Positions 15,094 through 23,667 of a DNA stretch of 64,000 bases are shown piece by piece. Under the pieces are notes generated by a model. It was not told the DNA's origin, searched no databases, and saw only the letters and a program-made list of their open reading frames with translations. Positions within the stretch are counted from its first letter, which is position 1; each line of letters begins with the position of its first letter. The translations under genes and the position numbers were made by a program. The stretch is from Streptomyces sp. BHT-5-2 (GTDB taxonomy: Bacteria; Actinomycetota; Actinomycetes; Streptomycetales; Streptomycetaceae): the NCBI RefSeq assembly GCF_019774615.1, contig NZ_CP081497.1, positions 1,054,001 through 1,118,000 on the forward strand, written 5' to 3'.

Positions 15094-15972
15094 TCACACC
15101 CGGTCGGCGACGATCAGCAGGTACTGGAAGCTGCCGTTGCGGTAGGCGTTCAGGAACGTGTCCTCGATGCCGGTGACCAGGTGGTCGGCCTGCCGGCGCA
15201 GTTCCCAGTACGGGAGCGCGGCCTCCGTCAGGTCCTCGACGTGCACGGGGACGAGCCGGTTGCGGGCCATGGCGTTGAAGTACGCCGACCGGGGGTGGAT
15301 GTCGCAGATGTAGTGGGCGTTGATCAGGGACACCTCGCGGGAGGCGCGCCCATAGGCGTCGTTGTAGCAGCCGGTGATCGTCACGTAGCGGCCGCCGCGC
15401 CGCAGCAGTCGGGCGTGCTCGGCGAACAGCAGGTCCAGTTCGACGTACATCGTCGACTCGTTGTTCCAGGACGCCGCGTACGCGCCGGCGGTGAAGCCGG
15501 TGTCGAGCATGTTGCGGTGGTGGTAGCGGACCTTGTCGTCGATTCCGCGTTTGCGGGCCTGCTCGTTGGCGAAGTCGGCCTGCTTGGCGGAGATGGTGGC
15601 CCCGTCGGCGTGGCAGCCGTAGCGCAGATGCGCGACGACGCTGCCGCCGCCGCGTCCGCACCCGGCGTCGAAGACGCGGTCGGCGGGGGTGAGGTCACCG
15701 AGGTGGGACGCGAGGAGTTCGGCCTGGGCGTGTTCCAACCGGTGCAGCTCGCTGGTGACCCGCTCGCGACGGCGGTCGGCGTCCGGCTCGTCCAGCACCG
15801 AGCAGTCGGCCTCCCCGATGCCGTAGTGGTGGTGGTACAGGTCGTCGATCCTGCCGAGTTCCAGGTTGACCGGGTTCTCCTCGGCGTTCCAGTAGTCCGC
15901 GACCCGGGACTGGTACGTGGACTGGGTCGGCACCGGCGTGCGGGTGGCGGTGTCGGTGTGGGTGATCGTCAA
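15094..15972 (-). CDS. Geranyl diphosphate 2-C-methyltransferase
   Basis: A 292-residue SAM-dependent methyltransferase that converts geranyl diphosphate to 2-methyl-GPP, the first step to 2-methylisoborneol. The SAM motif is VFDAGCGRGGGSV (about residues 99-111). Sequence such as SWNNESTMYV and RNGSFQYLLIVADRV is typical of GPPMT. Length equals the characterised enzymes (~290-300). The start appears to be TTG 15972, with AAGGAG 6 nt upstream; no ATG/GTG fits better. Last gene of the leftward encapsulin-terpene cyclase-methyltransferase operon, 33 bp after the cyclase. Confidence 0.93.
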   Translation of the reverse strand: MTITHTDTATRTPVPTQSTYQSRVADYWNAEENPVNLELGRIDDLYHHHYGIGEADCSVLDEPDADRRRERVTSELHRLEHAQAELLASHLGDLTPADRVFDAGCGRGGGSVVAHLRYGCHADGATISAKQADFANEQARKRGIDDKVRYHHRNMLDTGFTAGAYAASWNNESTMYVELDLLFAEHARLLRRGGRYVTITGCYNDAYGRASREVSLINAHYICDIHPRSAYFNAMARNRLVPVHVEDLTEAALPYWELRRQADHLVTGIEDTFLNAYRNGSFQYLLIVADRV

Positions 15973-16005
15973 CGGTGACTCCTTGTGACGGTACGTGCTT
16001 GTGCT

Positions 16006-17064
16006 CTACCAGTAGTTGGGCAGCTGGTAGCGGTCGGTGTTGGTGGCGTGCCATTCGTGGTTGCCGGCGACCCAGTCGGTCAGTCCTCGGACGTATTTCT
16101 CCAGGAGGGGGGAGAGGGCGGCCAGCGGGGCCGACTCCGCCTCGAACGCCTCGTAGACCTGGTTGTGGATCTCGACGCTCTTCAGGTACGCGGCCTTCAG
16201 ACCGCGCTTGTCGTTGGCGGCCACGACCTGCGGCAGGTTGAGGTGCGTCGGGTCACTGGCCAGCTCCTTGGTGAAGGAATACAGGTCGTTGACGATGGTC
16301 GTGGCATTGCACGCCAGGGCGGTGACCCGCTGGACCTCGGGACGGACGTAGAGCGCCTCGGGCAGCTCGTAGCCGTCCACGGCGTCCACAAGAGACAGGC
16401 AGGGACGGAAGTTGTTGAACTGCCGCATGACCAGGTACTCCCAGACATGTGGTGTGTGCCGCGTCCCCGCCCAGGACGCCTCGGCGAGATAGCCGAGGTG
16501 CAGCCGGGCCATGTCGTGCACGAACCGGTCCGTCTGGCTGGGCGTCGCGACGGCCGCGAAGTCCTTGATCGCCCAGTAGTACGAGCGCAGCGGCCCGTCG
16601 GCCTGCATGCCCTCGTGCCACTCCGCCTCCAGCGCGGGCGTGCCGTGGAACGGGTCGAGGGCCGACTGGGCCAGGATCAGACGGCCGCCCAGTTCGCTGC
16701 GCGAGGCGCCCCGGCCCTCGTCCTCCTCGCAGTAACAACTGTCGACGACGTTCTCGGCGAGCAGGAACTTGCCGGCGACGGTGAGGTGTTCGAGATCGAG
16801 TGCGCCGGGGTGTTGCAGGACGACGGCCCGGCCGCATTGGAACTCCGCGAAGTCCCCCGTCCACTGTGGGGGGAAGAGGTCCAGGCCACGGGCCCAGGCT
16901 TCCAACCTGCGGTCGATCTCCTCCGCCTTTTCCGGGTCGGCGGGAGTGGCCGGCCGGTACTTCAGGCCGGGGACGGCTCCGCCGCGGCGGGCTCGCAGGT
17001 CCCGGACGAGTCGGGGCGGTCCCGGCATCGAGAATCCGGAGTCGGTCTTGGGGGGCGTGCTCAT
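16006..17064 (-). CDS. 2-Methylisoborneol synthase (encapsulin cargo terpene cyclase)
   Basis: A 352-residue class I terpene cyclase that cyclises 2-methyl-GPP to 2-methylisoborneol. Metal motifs: DSCYCEED (108-115), where characterised enzymes usually have DDCYCED, and NDLYSFTKE (259-267). The sequence ends in the typical TNTDRYQLPNYW. Compared with enzymes of ~440 residues, the Pro-rich disordered N-terminal extension is short: only ~35 residues precede the catalytic domain. That extension is thought to load the enzyme into the family 2B encapsulin. ATG 17064 has GGTGGAG upstream and follows the shell gene by 20 nt. Confidence 0.93.
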   Translation of the reverse strand: MSTPPKTDSGFSMPGPPRLVRDLRARRGGAVPGLKYRPATPADPEKAEEIDRRLEAWARGLDLFPPQWTGDFAEFQCGRAVVLQHPGALDLEHLTVAGKFLLAENVVDSCYCEEDEGRGASRSELGGRLILAQSALDPFHGTPALEAEWHEGMQADGPLRSYYWAIKDFAAVATPSQTDRFVHDMARLHLGYLAEASWAGTRHTPHVWEYLVMRQFNNFRPCLSLVDAVDGYELPEALYVRPEVQRVTALACNATTIVNDLYSFTKELASDPTHLNLPQVVAANDKRGLKAAYLKSVEIHNQVYEAFEAESAPLAALSPLLEKYVRGLTDWVAGNHEWHATNTDRYQLPNYW

Positions 17065-17084
17065 GGTTGGTACTCCACCGGGGT

Positions 17085-18527
17085 TCAGTCGGCGCTCCGG
17101 CCGAGCTGGACGTTCTCCAGGATGCCGACGGCGTCGGGCACGAGGATGGCCTGCGAGTAGTAGGCGGTGACGAGGTACTTGATGATGGCTGCCTGGTCGA
17201 TGCCCATGAAGCGGACGTTCAGCCCCGGCTGGAACTCCTCGGGGATGCCGGTCTGGTACAGGCCGACGACGCCCTGGTCGGCCTCACCCGTACGCAGCGC
17301 GATGATGCTGCTGGTGTGCGTGTCGCCGATCGGGATCTTGCCGCACGGGAAGATCGGGACACCGCGCCAGGCAGGGACCTCGTGCCCGTCGACGTCGGCC
17401 GTGCCCGGCGCCAGACCGCGTTTGTTGCACTGCCGGAAGAAGGCGGCGATCGCCTTGGGATGGGCCAGGAACAGCCGCGTCTTGCGGCGCATGGACAGCA
17501 GCTCGTCCATGTCGTCCGGGGTCGGCGGGCCGGTGTAGGTGCTGATGCGCTGGCCGTAGTCGGTGTTGTGCAGCAGCCCGAACTCGCGGTTGTTGACCAG
17601 CTCCCACTCCTGGCGCTCGCGGATCTCCTCGACGGTGAGCCGGAGTTGCTGCTGGGTCTGGTCCATGGGTTCGTTGTAGAGGTCGGCGACCCGGCTGTGG
17701 ACCCGGAGCACGGTCTGCGTCAGCGAGAGCTCGTACTCGCGCGGAGCGAGGTCGTAGTCGACGAAGCCGCCGGACAGCGTCGGCTCGCCGACATGCCCTG
17801 CCTGTACCGGTACATCCGCCTCACCCTTGCGGTTCATGGGGCGCTGCTGCCGCTCCGCGTACGCCGACAGGTGCGCGGCCAGGCTCGGCGCGCGGCCGGT
17901 GAACTCCTGGAGCACGTCCCAGGGCAGGACCATCACCACGGCCGCGGTCTCGGCCCGGACGGAACTCAACCACCGCGGGTCGGGCCGGCCGATCGCCTCG
18001 TCCCCGATCTGGTCGCCGTCCGTGACGACGCCGATGACCTCCTCGTCGCCGTACTTGCCCGGCTTGTAGCGGGCGAACCGGCCGTGCACGACGAGGAACG
18101 CCTCGGTGACGGGCTGCCCCGCTTCGAAGAGGACCTGCCCGGCCCGGACCTCCCGGACGCGGAAGCGGCCGGCGATCTCCTTGAGTACCTCGATGTCCTC
18201 ATAGCCGCGCAGCACCGGGAGTTCGGTGAGGGTCTGGGGGATCACCCTGATGTCGTCCGCGCCGTTCTGCTCGAACTGGACACGTCCCCGACCGACCCGG
18301 AGCTGCAGCCGTCGGTTGACCCGGTAGGTGCCACCTTTGACGTCCACCCACGGCAGCATCTTCAGCAGCCACCGCGACGTGATGGCCTGCATCTGGGGCA
18401 CGGTCTTGGTGGTGGTGGCGAGTTGGCGTGCGGCCTGTGTGCTGAGGCTGCTGCCGGAGCCGTCCGCGAGGGCTTGGGGTACGGGCTCTTCGGCGACGGA
18501 ACCGGTGACGCTGTCCGGTGTGGACAC
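17085..18527 (-). CDS. Family 2B encapsulin shell protein with cyclic-nucleotide-binding domain
   Basis: A 480-residue HK97-fold shell protein with an inserted cyclic-nucleotide-binding (CRP-like) domain at about residues 110-225, seen as GQVLFEAGQPVTEAFLVVHG and later GDEAIGRPDPRW. The HK97 parts flank it: N-terminal SRWLLKMLPWVDVKGGTYRVN and the C-terminal region ending NVQLGRSAD. These shells, formerly annotated as Crp/Fnr regulators, encapsulate terpene cyclases. GTG 18527 has GGGAGG just upstream. First gene of the MIB operon; the cyclase cargo follows at once. Ligand binding by the CNB domain is not predictable from sequence. Confidence 0.93.
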   Translation of the reverse strand: MSTPDSVTGSVAEEPVPQALADGSGSSLSTQAARQLATTTKTVPQMQAITSRWLLKMLPWVDVKGGTYRVNRRLQLRVGRGRVQFEQNGADDIRVIPQTLTELPVLRGYEDIEVLKEIAGRFRVREVRAGQVLFEAGQPVTEAFLVVHGRFARYKPGKYGDEEVIGVVTDGDQIGDEAIGRPDPRWLSSVRAETAAVVMVLPWDVLQEFTGRAPSLAAHLSAYAERQQRPMNRKGEADVPVQAGHVGEPTLSGGFVDYDLAPREYELSLTQTVLRVHSRVADLYNEPMDQTQQQLRLTVEEIRERQEWELVNNREFGLLHNTDYGQRISTYTGPPTPDDMDELLSMRRKTRLFLAHPKAIAAFFRQCNKRGLAPGTADVDGHEVPAWRGVPIFPCGKIPIGDTHTSSIIALRTGEADQGVVGLYQTGIPEEFQPGLNVRFMGIDQAAIIKYLVTAYYSQAILVPDAVGILENVQLGRSAD

Positions 18528-19289
18528 ATTCCCTCCCGGGACGTGAACAGGGGTGGGCAGTACGGCGATTGGCGCGCAGGAGGACGTAGGCCGCCGTCCG
18601 CAGAGACAAGCGAAACAGGCAGGAGATCATCACTGATACGGCGTGAAGGGGGGCGCTCTCGCGTTCAGGGGGCGCAAACACCGGATTGATGCAGACGGAT
18701 CACCATCACGGATTCCGCGCGCCCCCGGCTACCACGTTTCCCGGGCACGCATGCACCGTGACCAGCACCAATCGTGTCCCTCGTTGGTGACCCGCTTCGC
18801 ACACTGATCCGAGGGCGAGTGATTGGGGGTTGGAGAGCCCGCCGGCGGGCGTGTCGACGACGAAGTCGTCCCAGGGCACGCCGCGGACCACTCCCCGCCG
18901 CTGCCTGCTGCCCCAACTGCTGCCCACGCTCACACCGCTGAGGCATCACCCCTGAGGCATCACCCCTGAGACATCAGAGGGTCATGTCGATCGGTGTCGG
19001 CGACGCGGGTGGATGGCCTGCCACTGGTGCCGGACGGAACGCCGGCCACCACCGCACGGTGCCCCGGATCGGGAACGGCGTCGAGCCCACGCCCCGGAAC
19101 GTGGCGCGGGGTACGGGGTACCTCATCGCCCAACGATCGAAAGCCCCTCGGCGCCCGCTCCTCGTTCCCCCTTCCTTCCAGGCTTGGGCGCTGCCGGCAG
19201 CCCGAAAAGGTCGGGACGCCTGGCGGGTGGAGCAGCCAGGGCTTGCCGGCGCGTCGCTGTAGTGCCCGGGCAGACTTGGTCGAGGGTCC
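18528..19289. other. Long intergenic region
   Basis: About 760 bp between the encapsulin start and the lipase stop. It should hold the MIB operon promoter near its left end. A short tandem repeat lies at 18938-18977. Several small frames exist, but none has a good ribosome site plus coding bias; one minus-strand fragment (18706-18933) reads GVPWDDFVVDTPAGGL and may be a remnant of a lost gene. Confidence 0.4.
18938..18977. repeat. Short tandem repeat (14-bp unit)
   Basis: CTGAGGCATCACCC occurs at 18938-18951 and 18952-18965, followed by a partial, degenerate third copy CTGAGACATCAG (18966-18977). No function apparent. Confidence 0.8.
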
Positions 19290-20291
19290 CTAGCCGAGGG
19301 TGGAGGCGCAGGTGGTGGGGGTGGCATGGGCCGGGTCGAGTGCGTTGGCCGTCTCGTGGAACGCGATCCGGTCGAGGAGACCGATGGTCGCATGCATGGA
19401 GATGTCGAGCGGGCACAGGTCCTGGATCAGGATGTTGTGGACGTCGGGACCGTGGAGGAACTCCGAGCCGAGGGGCGTGACGACCTCGTCGTACTTGGTG
19501 GCGATGACGGTGTAGTGGACTCCGGGGAGGGTCTCGCGCCCGGCGTTGAGGCGGCGCAACAGGGGGGAGCCGGCCTTCTGCTGGATCAGTCCCGGTGTGA
19601 GCGTGTGGAGGGTCTGCTTGATCGGGGCGAGGTCCACGAGCTTGGACAGGCCGTGCAGGTCGGTGCCGTGGTTGTCGGGGGCCAGCCCGACCAGCGTATG
19701 GACCTTGTGGCGGCCGCCGTGGAACTTCATGTACACCCGCGGCATCATGCCGCCCTGCGATTGGCCGACGATATCGACCTTCCTCGCGCCCGTCGCGGCC
19801 AGCACCCGGTTGACGAATCCGGCGAGCTGCCTGGCCGAGTCGTCGATCGGACCGAGCCCCCCGACGACGGGGAGGACGGGCAACTGGCCGTAGGTCAGGG
19901 AGAAGACGCAGTAACCGCGGGCGACCAAGTAGGGCGCGAGGCCCAGCCAGTTGTCGATGCCGTTGGCGAAGGTGCCGTGGGTCAGGACGACCGGACGAGG
20001 ATGGTGGTGGGAGGGTTTGCAGGAGAAGTTGTTCCAGCCGCTGCTGACGGAGGCCGTCCAGGGAGCATGGTGTGGGATGGCGGTGGCCGACGGCCGGAGG
20101 AGCGGCAGTCCCAGGGGGCCCCGTAGGGAAGCGAGCGAAGCGATGGCCGGTGCTTGGGCGGGCGCGACGAGCGGTTTGCCGGTGGGGGCGGTGGCCGAGG
20201 GGCGGGCACCAGCGGAGGGCGAAGCGGTGAGGCTGATGGCCAGAGTGGCCGCCGGGACGGCGGTGAGCAGTCTCGACCAACGCAGCTTCAT
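19290..20291 (-). CDS. Secreted lipase/esterase (alpha/beta hydrolase)
   Basis: A 333-residue secreted lipase of the actinobacterial EstB/LipA-like class 2 type. A Sec signal peptide with a basic n-region (MKLRWSRLL), hydrophobic core and cleavage near SAGARP. The oxyanion segment is PVVLTHGTFANGIDNW, the catalytic nucleophile motif is VGQSQGGMMPR (GxSxG), and the likely Asp/His follow in TKYDEVVTP and the final region. Cysteines late in the chain suggest a disulfide. ATG 20291 has AAGGAG upstream. It is monocistronic and reads toward the MIB operon. Probable substrates are triglycerides or other acyl esters. Confidence 0.9.
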   Translation of the reverse strand: MKLRWSRLLTAVPAATLAISLTASPSAGARPSATAPTGKPLVAPAQAPAIASLASLRGPLGLPLLRPSATAIPHHAPWTASVSSGWNNFSCKPSHHHPRPVVLTHGTFANGIDNWLGLAPYLVARGYCVFSLTYGQLPVLPVVGGLGPIDDSARQLAGFVNRVLAATGARKVDIVGQSQGGMMPRVYMKFHGGRHKVHTLVGLAPDNHGTDLHGLSKLVDLAPIKQTLHTLTPGLIQQKAGSPLLRRLNAGRETLPGVHYTVIATKYDEVVTPLGSEFLHGPDVHNILIQDLCPLDISMHATIGLLDRIAFHETANALDPAHATPTTCASTLG

Positions 20292-20479
20292 ACGGTGCTC
20301 CTTGCGGGGAGGAGGGCTCCGAAGTGATTCGTGAGCCGTTCGTCAGAGATCCGGATCGCAAGGGCCAACGTGGCGACCGACGGGCAAGTTACGGCCGGTA
20401 ATCATTCTGTCGCAGCGGATTCACGGGGGTGGACGCGACGGGCGGCCGCTCGACCGGCGCCGACGACGTCGGGTCGGCT

Positions 20480-21061
20480 TCACCACACTCCAGGGATCAG
20501 CCTGGGCGTCCGGGCTGCGTACGACTGGTACTCCTCGCCCAGGGCGTCGAGCAGCATTCGTTCCTCGACGCGTATCCGATAGCCCACCGCGATCAGACAG
20601 CAGACAGTCATCACCAACCAGGAGGCCGCGTTGTCCAGGAGCAGCGCGAGATCCGTTCCGGCGAGCAGGATTCCGGTGTAGGCGGGGTGGCGGACGTAGT
20701 GGTACGGCCCTTTGGTGACGACCTGGTGGCCGTGCTGGATGTGCACCGTGCCGCGGAAGAAGCGACCCAACGTGATCACGGCCCACAGCCGGATCCCGAT
20801 CCCGGACCAGGCCACGATCAGCACCGCAATGCGCACAGCCGACAGGTCCGTGGAGTAGGAGAGGGCCGGCACCGCTTCCCGGACGGGTGCGGCCAGTGTG
20901 GCCCCGCCGTCGATCAGAACGGCGAAGACCAGCAGGCTGAGCCACTCGGTCCGTTTCGTCCGCTCGCTACGGATTCGCTGGCGTATCTGGAGCAGGATCT
21001 CCGCCGCCGCCCAGACCCAGGCAGTGACGACGAGCGCGGTGTTCACGACGTGGTGCAGCAC
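20480..21061 (-). CDS. Isoprenylcysteine carboxyl methyltransferase family membrane protein
   Basis: A 193-residue integral membrane protein with four to five hydrophobic helices and the ICMT/PEMT-family C-terminal signature: GPYHYVRHPAYTGILL then YRIRVEERMLLDALGEEY. These residues bind SAM at the membrane face. Bacterial members methylate lipids or small molecules, not prenylated proteins; the substrate is unknown. GTG 21061 is chosen because GGGAGG lies 4 nt upstream. The much longer upstream open frame is rejected as non-coding. Divergent from mepB. Confidence 0.85.
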   Translation of the reverse strand: MLHHVVNTALVVTAWVWAAAEILLQIRQRIRSERTKRTEWLSLLVFAVLIDGGATLAAPVREAVPALSYSTDLSAVRIAVLIVAWSGIGIRLWAVITLGRFFRGTVHIQHGHQVVTKGPYHYVRHPAYTGILLAGTDLALLLDNAASWLVMTVCCLIAVGYRIRVEERMLLDALGEEYQSYAARTPRLIPGVW

Positions 21062-21265
21062 GGCACCTCCCGGCTGTTCCCGGACCCCGTACCCCGGCGC
21101 GGGGTCGTACGGCGTCAGCTTTGCACCGGGAGCGGGTGGAGCGGATCCACTCAGGGGTGGAGTCCGGGTGGATACCCGCCCGCGGAGTGCTCGACTGTCG
21201 CTCGACCTTGCTCGCGGAGCGGGTACGGGCCAGGCAGTGCACGGGTGTCGTGGCAGGATGGCGGC

Positions 21266-21826
21266 ATGGTGACGAATCAGTCGTGGGCGGGGCTCCACGG
21301 GGACCTGCTGGTGGCGAAGGAGTCGGTGTACGGCCCGGGCGGTTTCACCTGCTCACGGCCGGTGTCCGAACCGGAGAGCGCCGAGTACGCGGCTTGCGGG
21401 TTCACCCTTGACGGCCGGTCGGTCCGGTTCCGCGTGGCCAAGACCACCCCGACGAAGGTGGGTCAGTTCGTCACCGTCTGGCAGCGGTCCGAGGAGGGGC
21501 CGATCCGGCCCTTCGACGCCGATGACGGGGTCGACCTGTTTGTGATCAGCAGTCGTGACGACAGCGGCTTTGGACAGTTCGTGTTCCCGTCCGAGGTGCT
21601 GTGTGAGCGCGGCATCGTCTCCCGCAACGGCTCCGGTGGGAAGCGCGGATTCCGCGTCTATCCGCCCTGGGTGACCACGACCAACCGACAGGCCCGCGGC
21701 ACCCAGGCATGGCAGATGAGGTACTTCTTCGACCTCGGCCACGACGGTCCCGCAGACCTGACGCGTGCCCGCGCCCTGTACCACCGGGCCGCGTCGAGGA
21801 ACGTCAGTCGGTTGTCCTCCAGGTAG
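21266..21826 (+). CDS. MepB family protein
   Basis: A 186-residue MepB-like protein. The conserved core includes SVYGPGGFTCSRPVSEPESAEY, the segment FVTVWQRSEEGPIRPFD, and RGFRVYPPWVTTTNRQAR with the final AWQMRYFF. In staphylococci mepB is in the mepRAB operon; its molecular role is unknown. Start ATG 21266. After ~residue 168 (ARALYHR) the frame reads antisense of the neighbouring convergent gene until its stop at 21826, so the natural C-terminus may have been replaced when the two genes were joined by a deletion. Confidence 0.8.
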   Translation: MVTNQSWAGLHGDLLVAKESVYGPGGFTCSRPVSEPESAEYAACGFTLDGRSVRFRVAKTTPTKVGQFVTVWQRSEEGPIRPFDADDGVDLFVISSRDDSGFGQFVFPSEVLCERGIVSRNGSGGKRGFRVYPPWVTTTNRQARGTQAWQMRYFFDLGHDGPADLTRARALYHRAASRNVSRLSSR

Positions 21827-22238
21827 TCCCGTACGCTCTCGCCGTCCGGCAAGCCTTCCCACACGGTCCGGTTGAGGCCGAGGGAGTACGCGCGTGCCGC
21901 GTCATGCACGGGCCGAGGAAACTGGATGCGGACGAGCCGCTCCGCGACCCACAGCCTGTTCATCACGTCCTGAGTCCGGAGGAACCAGGCATGGGTGTCG
22001 TCGAACTCGGGCGGCCGGCCCGAACGCGGAACGCTCCGCCTCGGCCGGCCACCTCGATGAACCGCTCCAGCAGCGCCAGCCGTTCGGCGCGCCGGGCTTC
22101 TGACCGGGCCGTCTGTTGCCGTTGCTGTTCAGCACGTTCCGCGGACAGCTGCGTTCTGTGCTGGACGAGGTAGGACAGCATGCCGCCGAGGACGACGCCA
22201 CCCAACGATATGAGTGCCACCCAGATCTGACCGGTCAT
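21786..22238 (-). pseudogene. Frameshifted membrane-anchored hypothetical gene
   Basis: Three frames together spell one protein. ATG 22238 gives a membrane anchor (QIWVALISLGGVVLGGML) and a coiled, Arg-rich segment to ERFIEVA. One frame over comes AEAERSAFG, and another frame over FDDTHAWFLRTQDVMNRLWV and on to LEDNRLTFLDAARWY. Two frame changes lie at about 22060 and 22030. At the end the frame runs into mepB antisense with no stop of its own, so the 3' end is also lost. Sequencing error is an alternative for the frameshifts, less so for the missing end. Confidence 0.6.
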
Positions 22239-22324
22239 GGCGGCCGTCGTCCCACGCTGTCGATCCGTGGGGATCGAGGGCTGATTTGAGGGCCGCGTCG
22301 GCCCGGTGAGGCAGCAGCCGTTGC

Positions 22325-23095
22325 TCAAGGCAGCCGCCGCAGGATGAGGAGGAGGTTCCAGGTGGCGAACTCCCGTATGCCTGGGAGGCGGGGGAGGGCT
22401 TCGGCGAGGAACGGAGCGTAGCGGGATCGGGCCGTCAGCACGGTGACGTCCGCACGGCTGCGCACGTGGCGCATGGTCGGGCCGATGTGGACGGCGAAGA
22501 GGTTCCTGCCGAGAGTGTGCTTGGCCGGGTGGCCGGTGCGCTTCAGATAGCGCCGGCGGGCGCGATCGGCGCCGAAGTAGTGCCAGGGCGCGGTCTCATG
22601 GCCGCCCCAGGGCGAGAACCAGTTGGTGAAGGCGCAGTAGATCAGTCCGCCGGGCCGGGTGACGCGGACCATTTCGTTCAGGAAGGTCCGAGGCTCCGGC
22701 ACATGTTCCAGGACGTTGGAGGAGAAGCAGACGTCGGCCGCGCCGTCGGCGAAGGGAAGGCGGCAGCCGTCGGCCATCACCGCGTGGTGGGGAGCCCGTC
22801 CCTGGGCGGTCAGTTCGCGCAGGTCGGGCTCGACCAGGCAGGTCCGCGCGCCTCGGAGGCGGAACTCCTCCGTGAAGTACCCACTGCCACCGCCGATGTC
22901 GATCACGAGGGCATCGTCGAGGGAGATGTGACGTTCGATCTGGTCGGCGGAGTCGCGAGCGAGCAGTCCGTAGCAGTTCTCCGGGTCGGTCTGCTCCTGC
23001 CGGAAGGAGCGGAAGAGGGCCAGGGAGCGTCGCAGGGACGGGTCGTGCGGGGGCCGGTCGGGCGTCGAGCCTTCGAGGGTGGTGGGTGAACTCAC
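22325..23095 (-). CDS. Class I SAM-dependent methyltransferase
   Basis: A 256-residue methyltransferase. Motif I is VIDIGGGSGYFTEEF (about residues 64-78), the acidic strand-2 end is CLVEPD, and the post-motif region is FSSNVLEHVPEP followed by TRPGGLIYCAFTNWFSPW, as in the Methyltransf_11/UbiE-like group that often sits in glycan gene clusters. A Trp/His-rich loop (WGGHETAPWHYFG) probably forms the substrate lid. GTG 23095 is preferred; GGGAG upstream is at a loose distance. It is the last gene of the leftward half of the glycan-like cluster. Confidence 0.8.
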   Translation of the reverse strand: MSSPTTLEGSTPDRPPHDPSLRRSLALFRSFRQEQTDPENCYGLLARDSADQIERHISLDDALVIDIGGGSGYFTEEFRLRGARTCLVEPDLRELTAQGRAPHHAVMADGCRLPFADGAADVCFSSNVLEHVPEPRTFLNEMVRVTRPGGLIYCAFTNWFSPWGGHETAPWHYFGADRARRRYLKRTGHPAKHTLGRNLFAVHIGPTMRHVRSRADVTVLTARSRYAPFLAEALPRLPGIREFATWNLLLILRRLP

Positions 23096-23227
23096 CGTGG
23101 GGGCGCTCCCTTTGGGGAAGACGGGACGGGGCAGAGGACGGGGCAGAGTGCCCGAGCGTCCGCCGCACTGCGTCGTCGGCAATGGGGCGGACGCTCGGGC
23201 ATGACTACTTCTGGTCTGCCGGCCGGA

Positions 23228-23593
23228 TCACCGGTGCCCGTCCTCCAGCTCGGCGATGACCAGCACCTCGACCCAACCGCTGTACGCGAAGCTCGCGTCG
23301 CGTCGTGCGTCCCTTCGGGGGCTCAGCTGGGCCCGTACCGTGATCTCGGCATCGTGCTGGTACGCGTTCGGGTCGATCGACAGAGTGATGTCCTCGAGTC
23401 CGATCTCGAAGTCCTCGGACCTGCCGTTCTGGGTGACTTCCAGGTGGAACGACCGGAGCGCGACGTCGACGATGGGGCGGCCCTTGTCGTTCGACCGGAT
23501 CTTGCCCTGGAAATCGACCCCCGCCGCGGCTACGGCGGGCTGGTCGAGACCGGTGGCGCTGATGGTGAGTTTCTGCGGCACAAAGGCGATCAT
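23228..23593 (-). CDS. Small protein of unknown function (paralog of 23668-24012)
   Basis: A 121-residue protein not recognised. Predominantly beta: alternating strands such as KLTISATG, PIVDVALRSFHLEVTQ, DITLSIDP and EITVRAQL. It ends VEVLVIAELEDGHR, nearly the same as the preceding gene. No signal peptide and no Cys. ATG 23593 has GGAGG 9 nt upstream. With its neighbour it forms a tandem pair, divergent from the 369-residue protein and the glycosyltransferase operon. It may form a paired complex, but nothing in the sequence states what it does. Confidence 0.75.
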   Translation of the reverse strand: MIAFVPQKLTISATGLDQPAVAAAGVDFQGKIRSNDKGRPIVDVALRSFHLEVTQNGRSEDFEIGLEDITLSIDPNAYQHDAEITVRAQLSPRRDARRDASFAYSGWVEVLVIAELEDGHR

Positions 23594-23667
23594 GAGGAAT
23601 TTCCTCCGCTGGAAGTCAGTGCCGGCGGGTCGTGTCGGCATGACGGGTCGGTTTGGGGATTACCGGG

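Noticed and set aside
18706..18933. A 75-codon minus-strand frame with GVPWDDFVVDTPAGGL
   Set aside because: No ribosome site or family match; at most a remnant.
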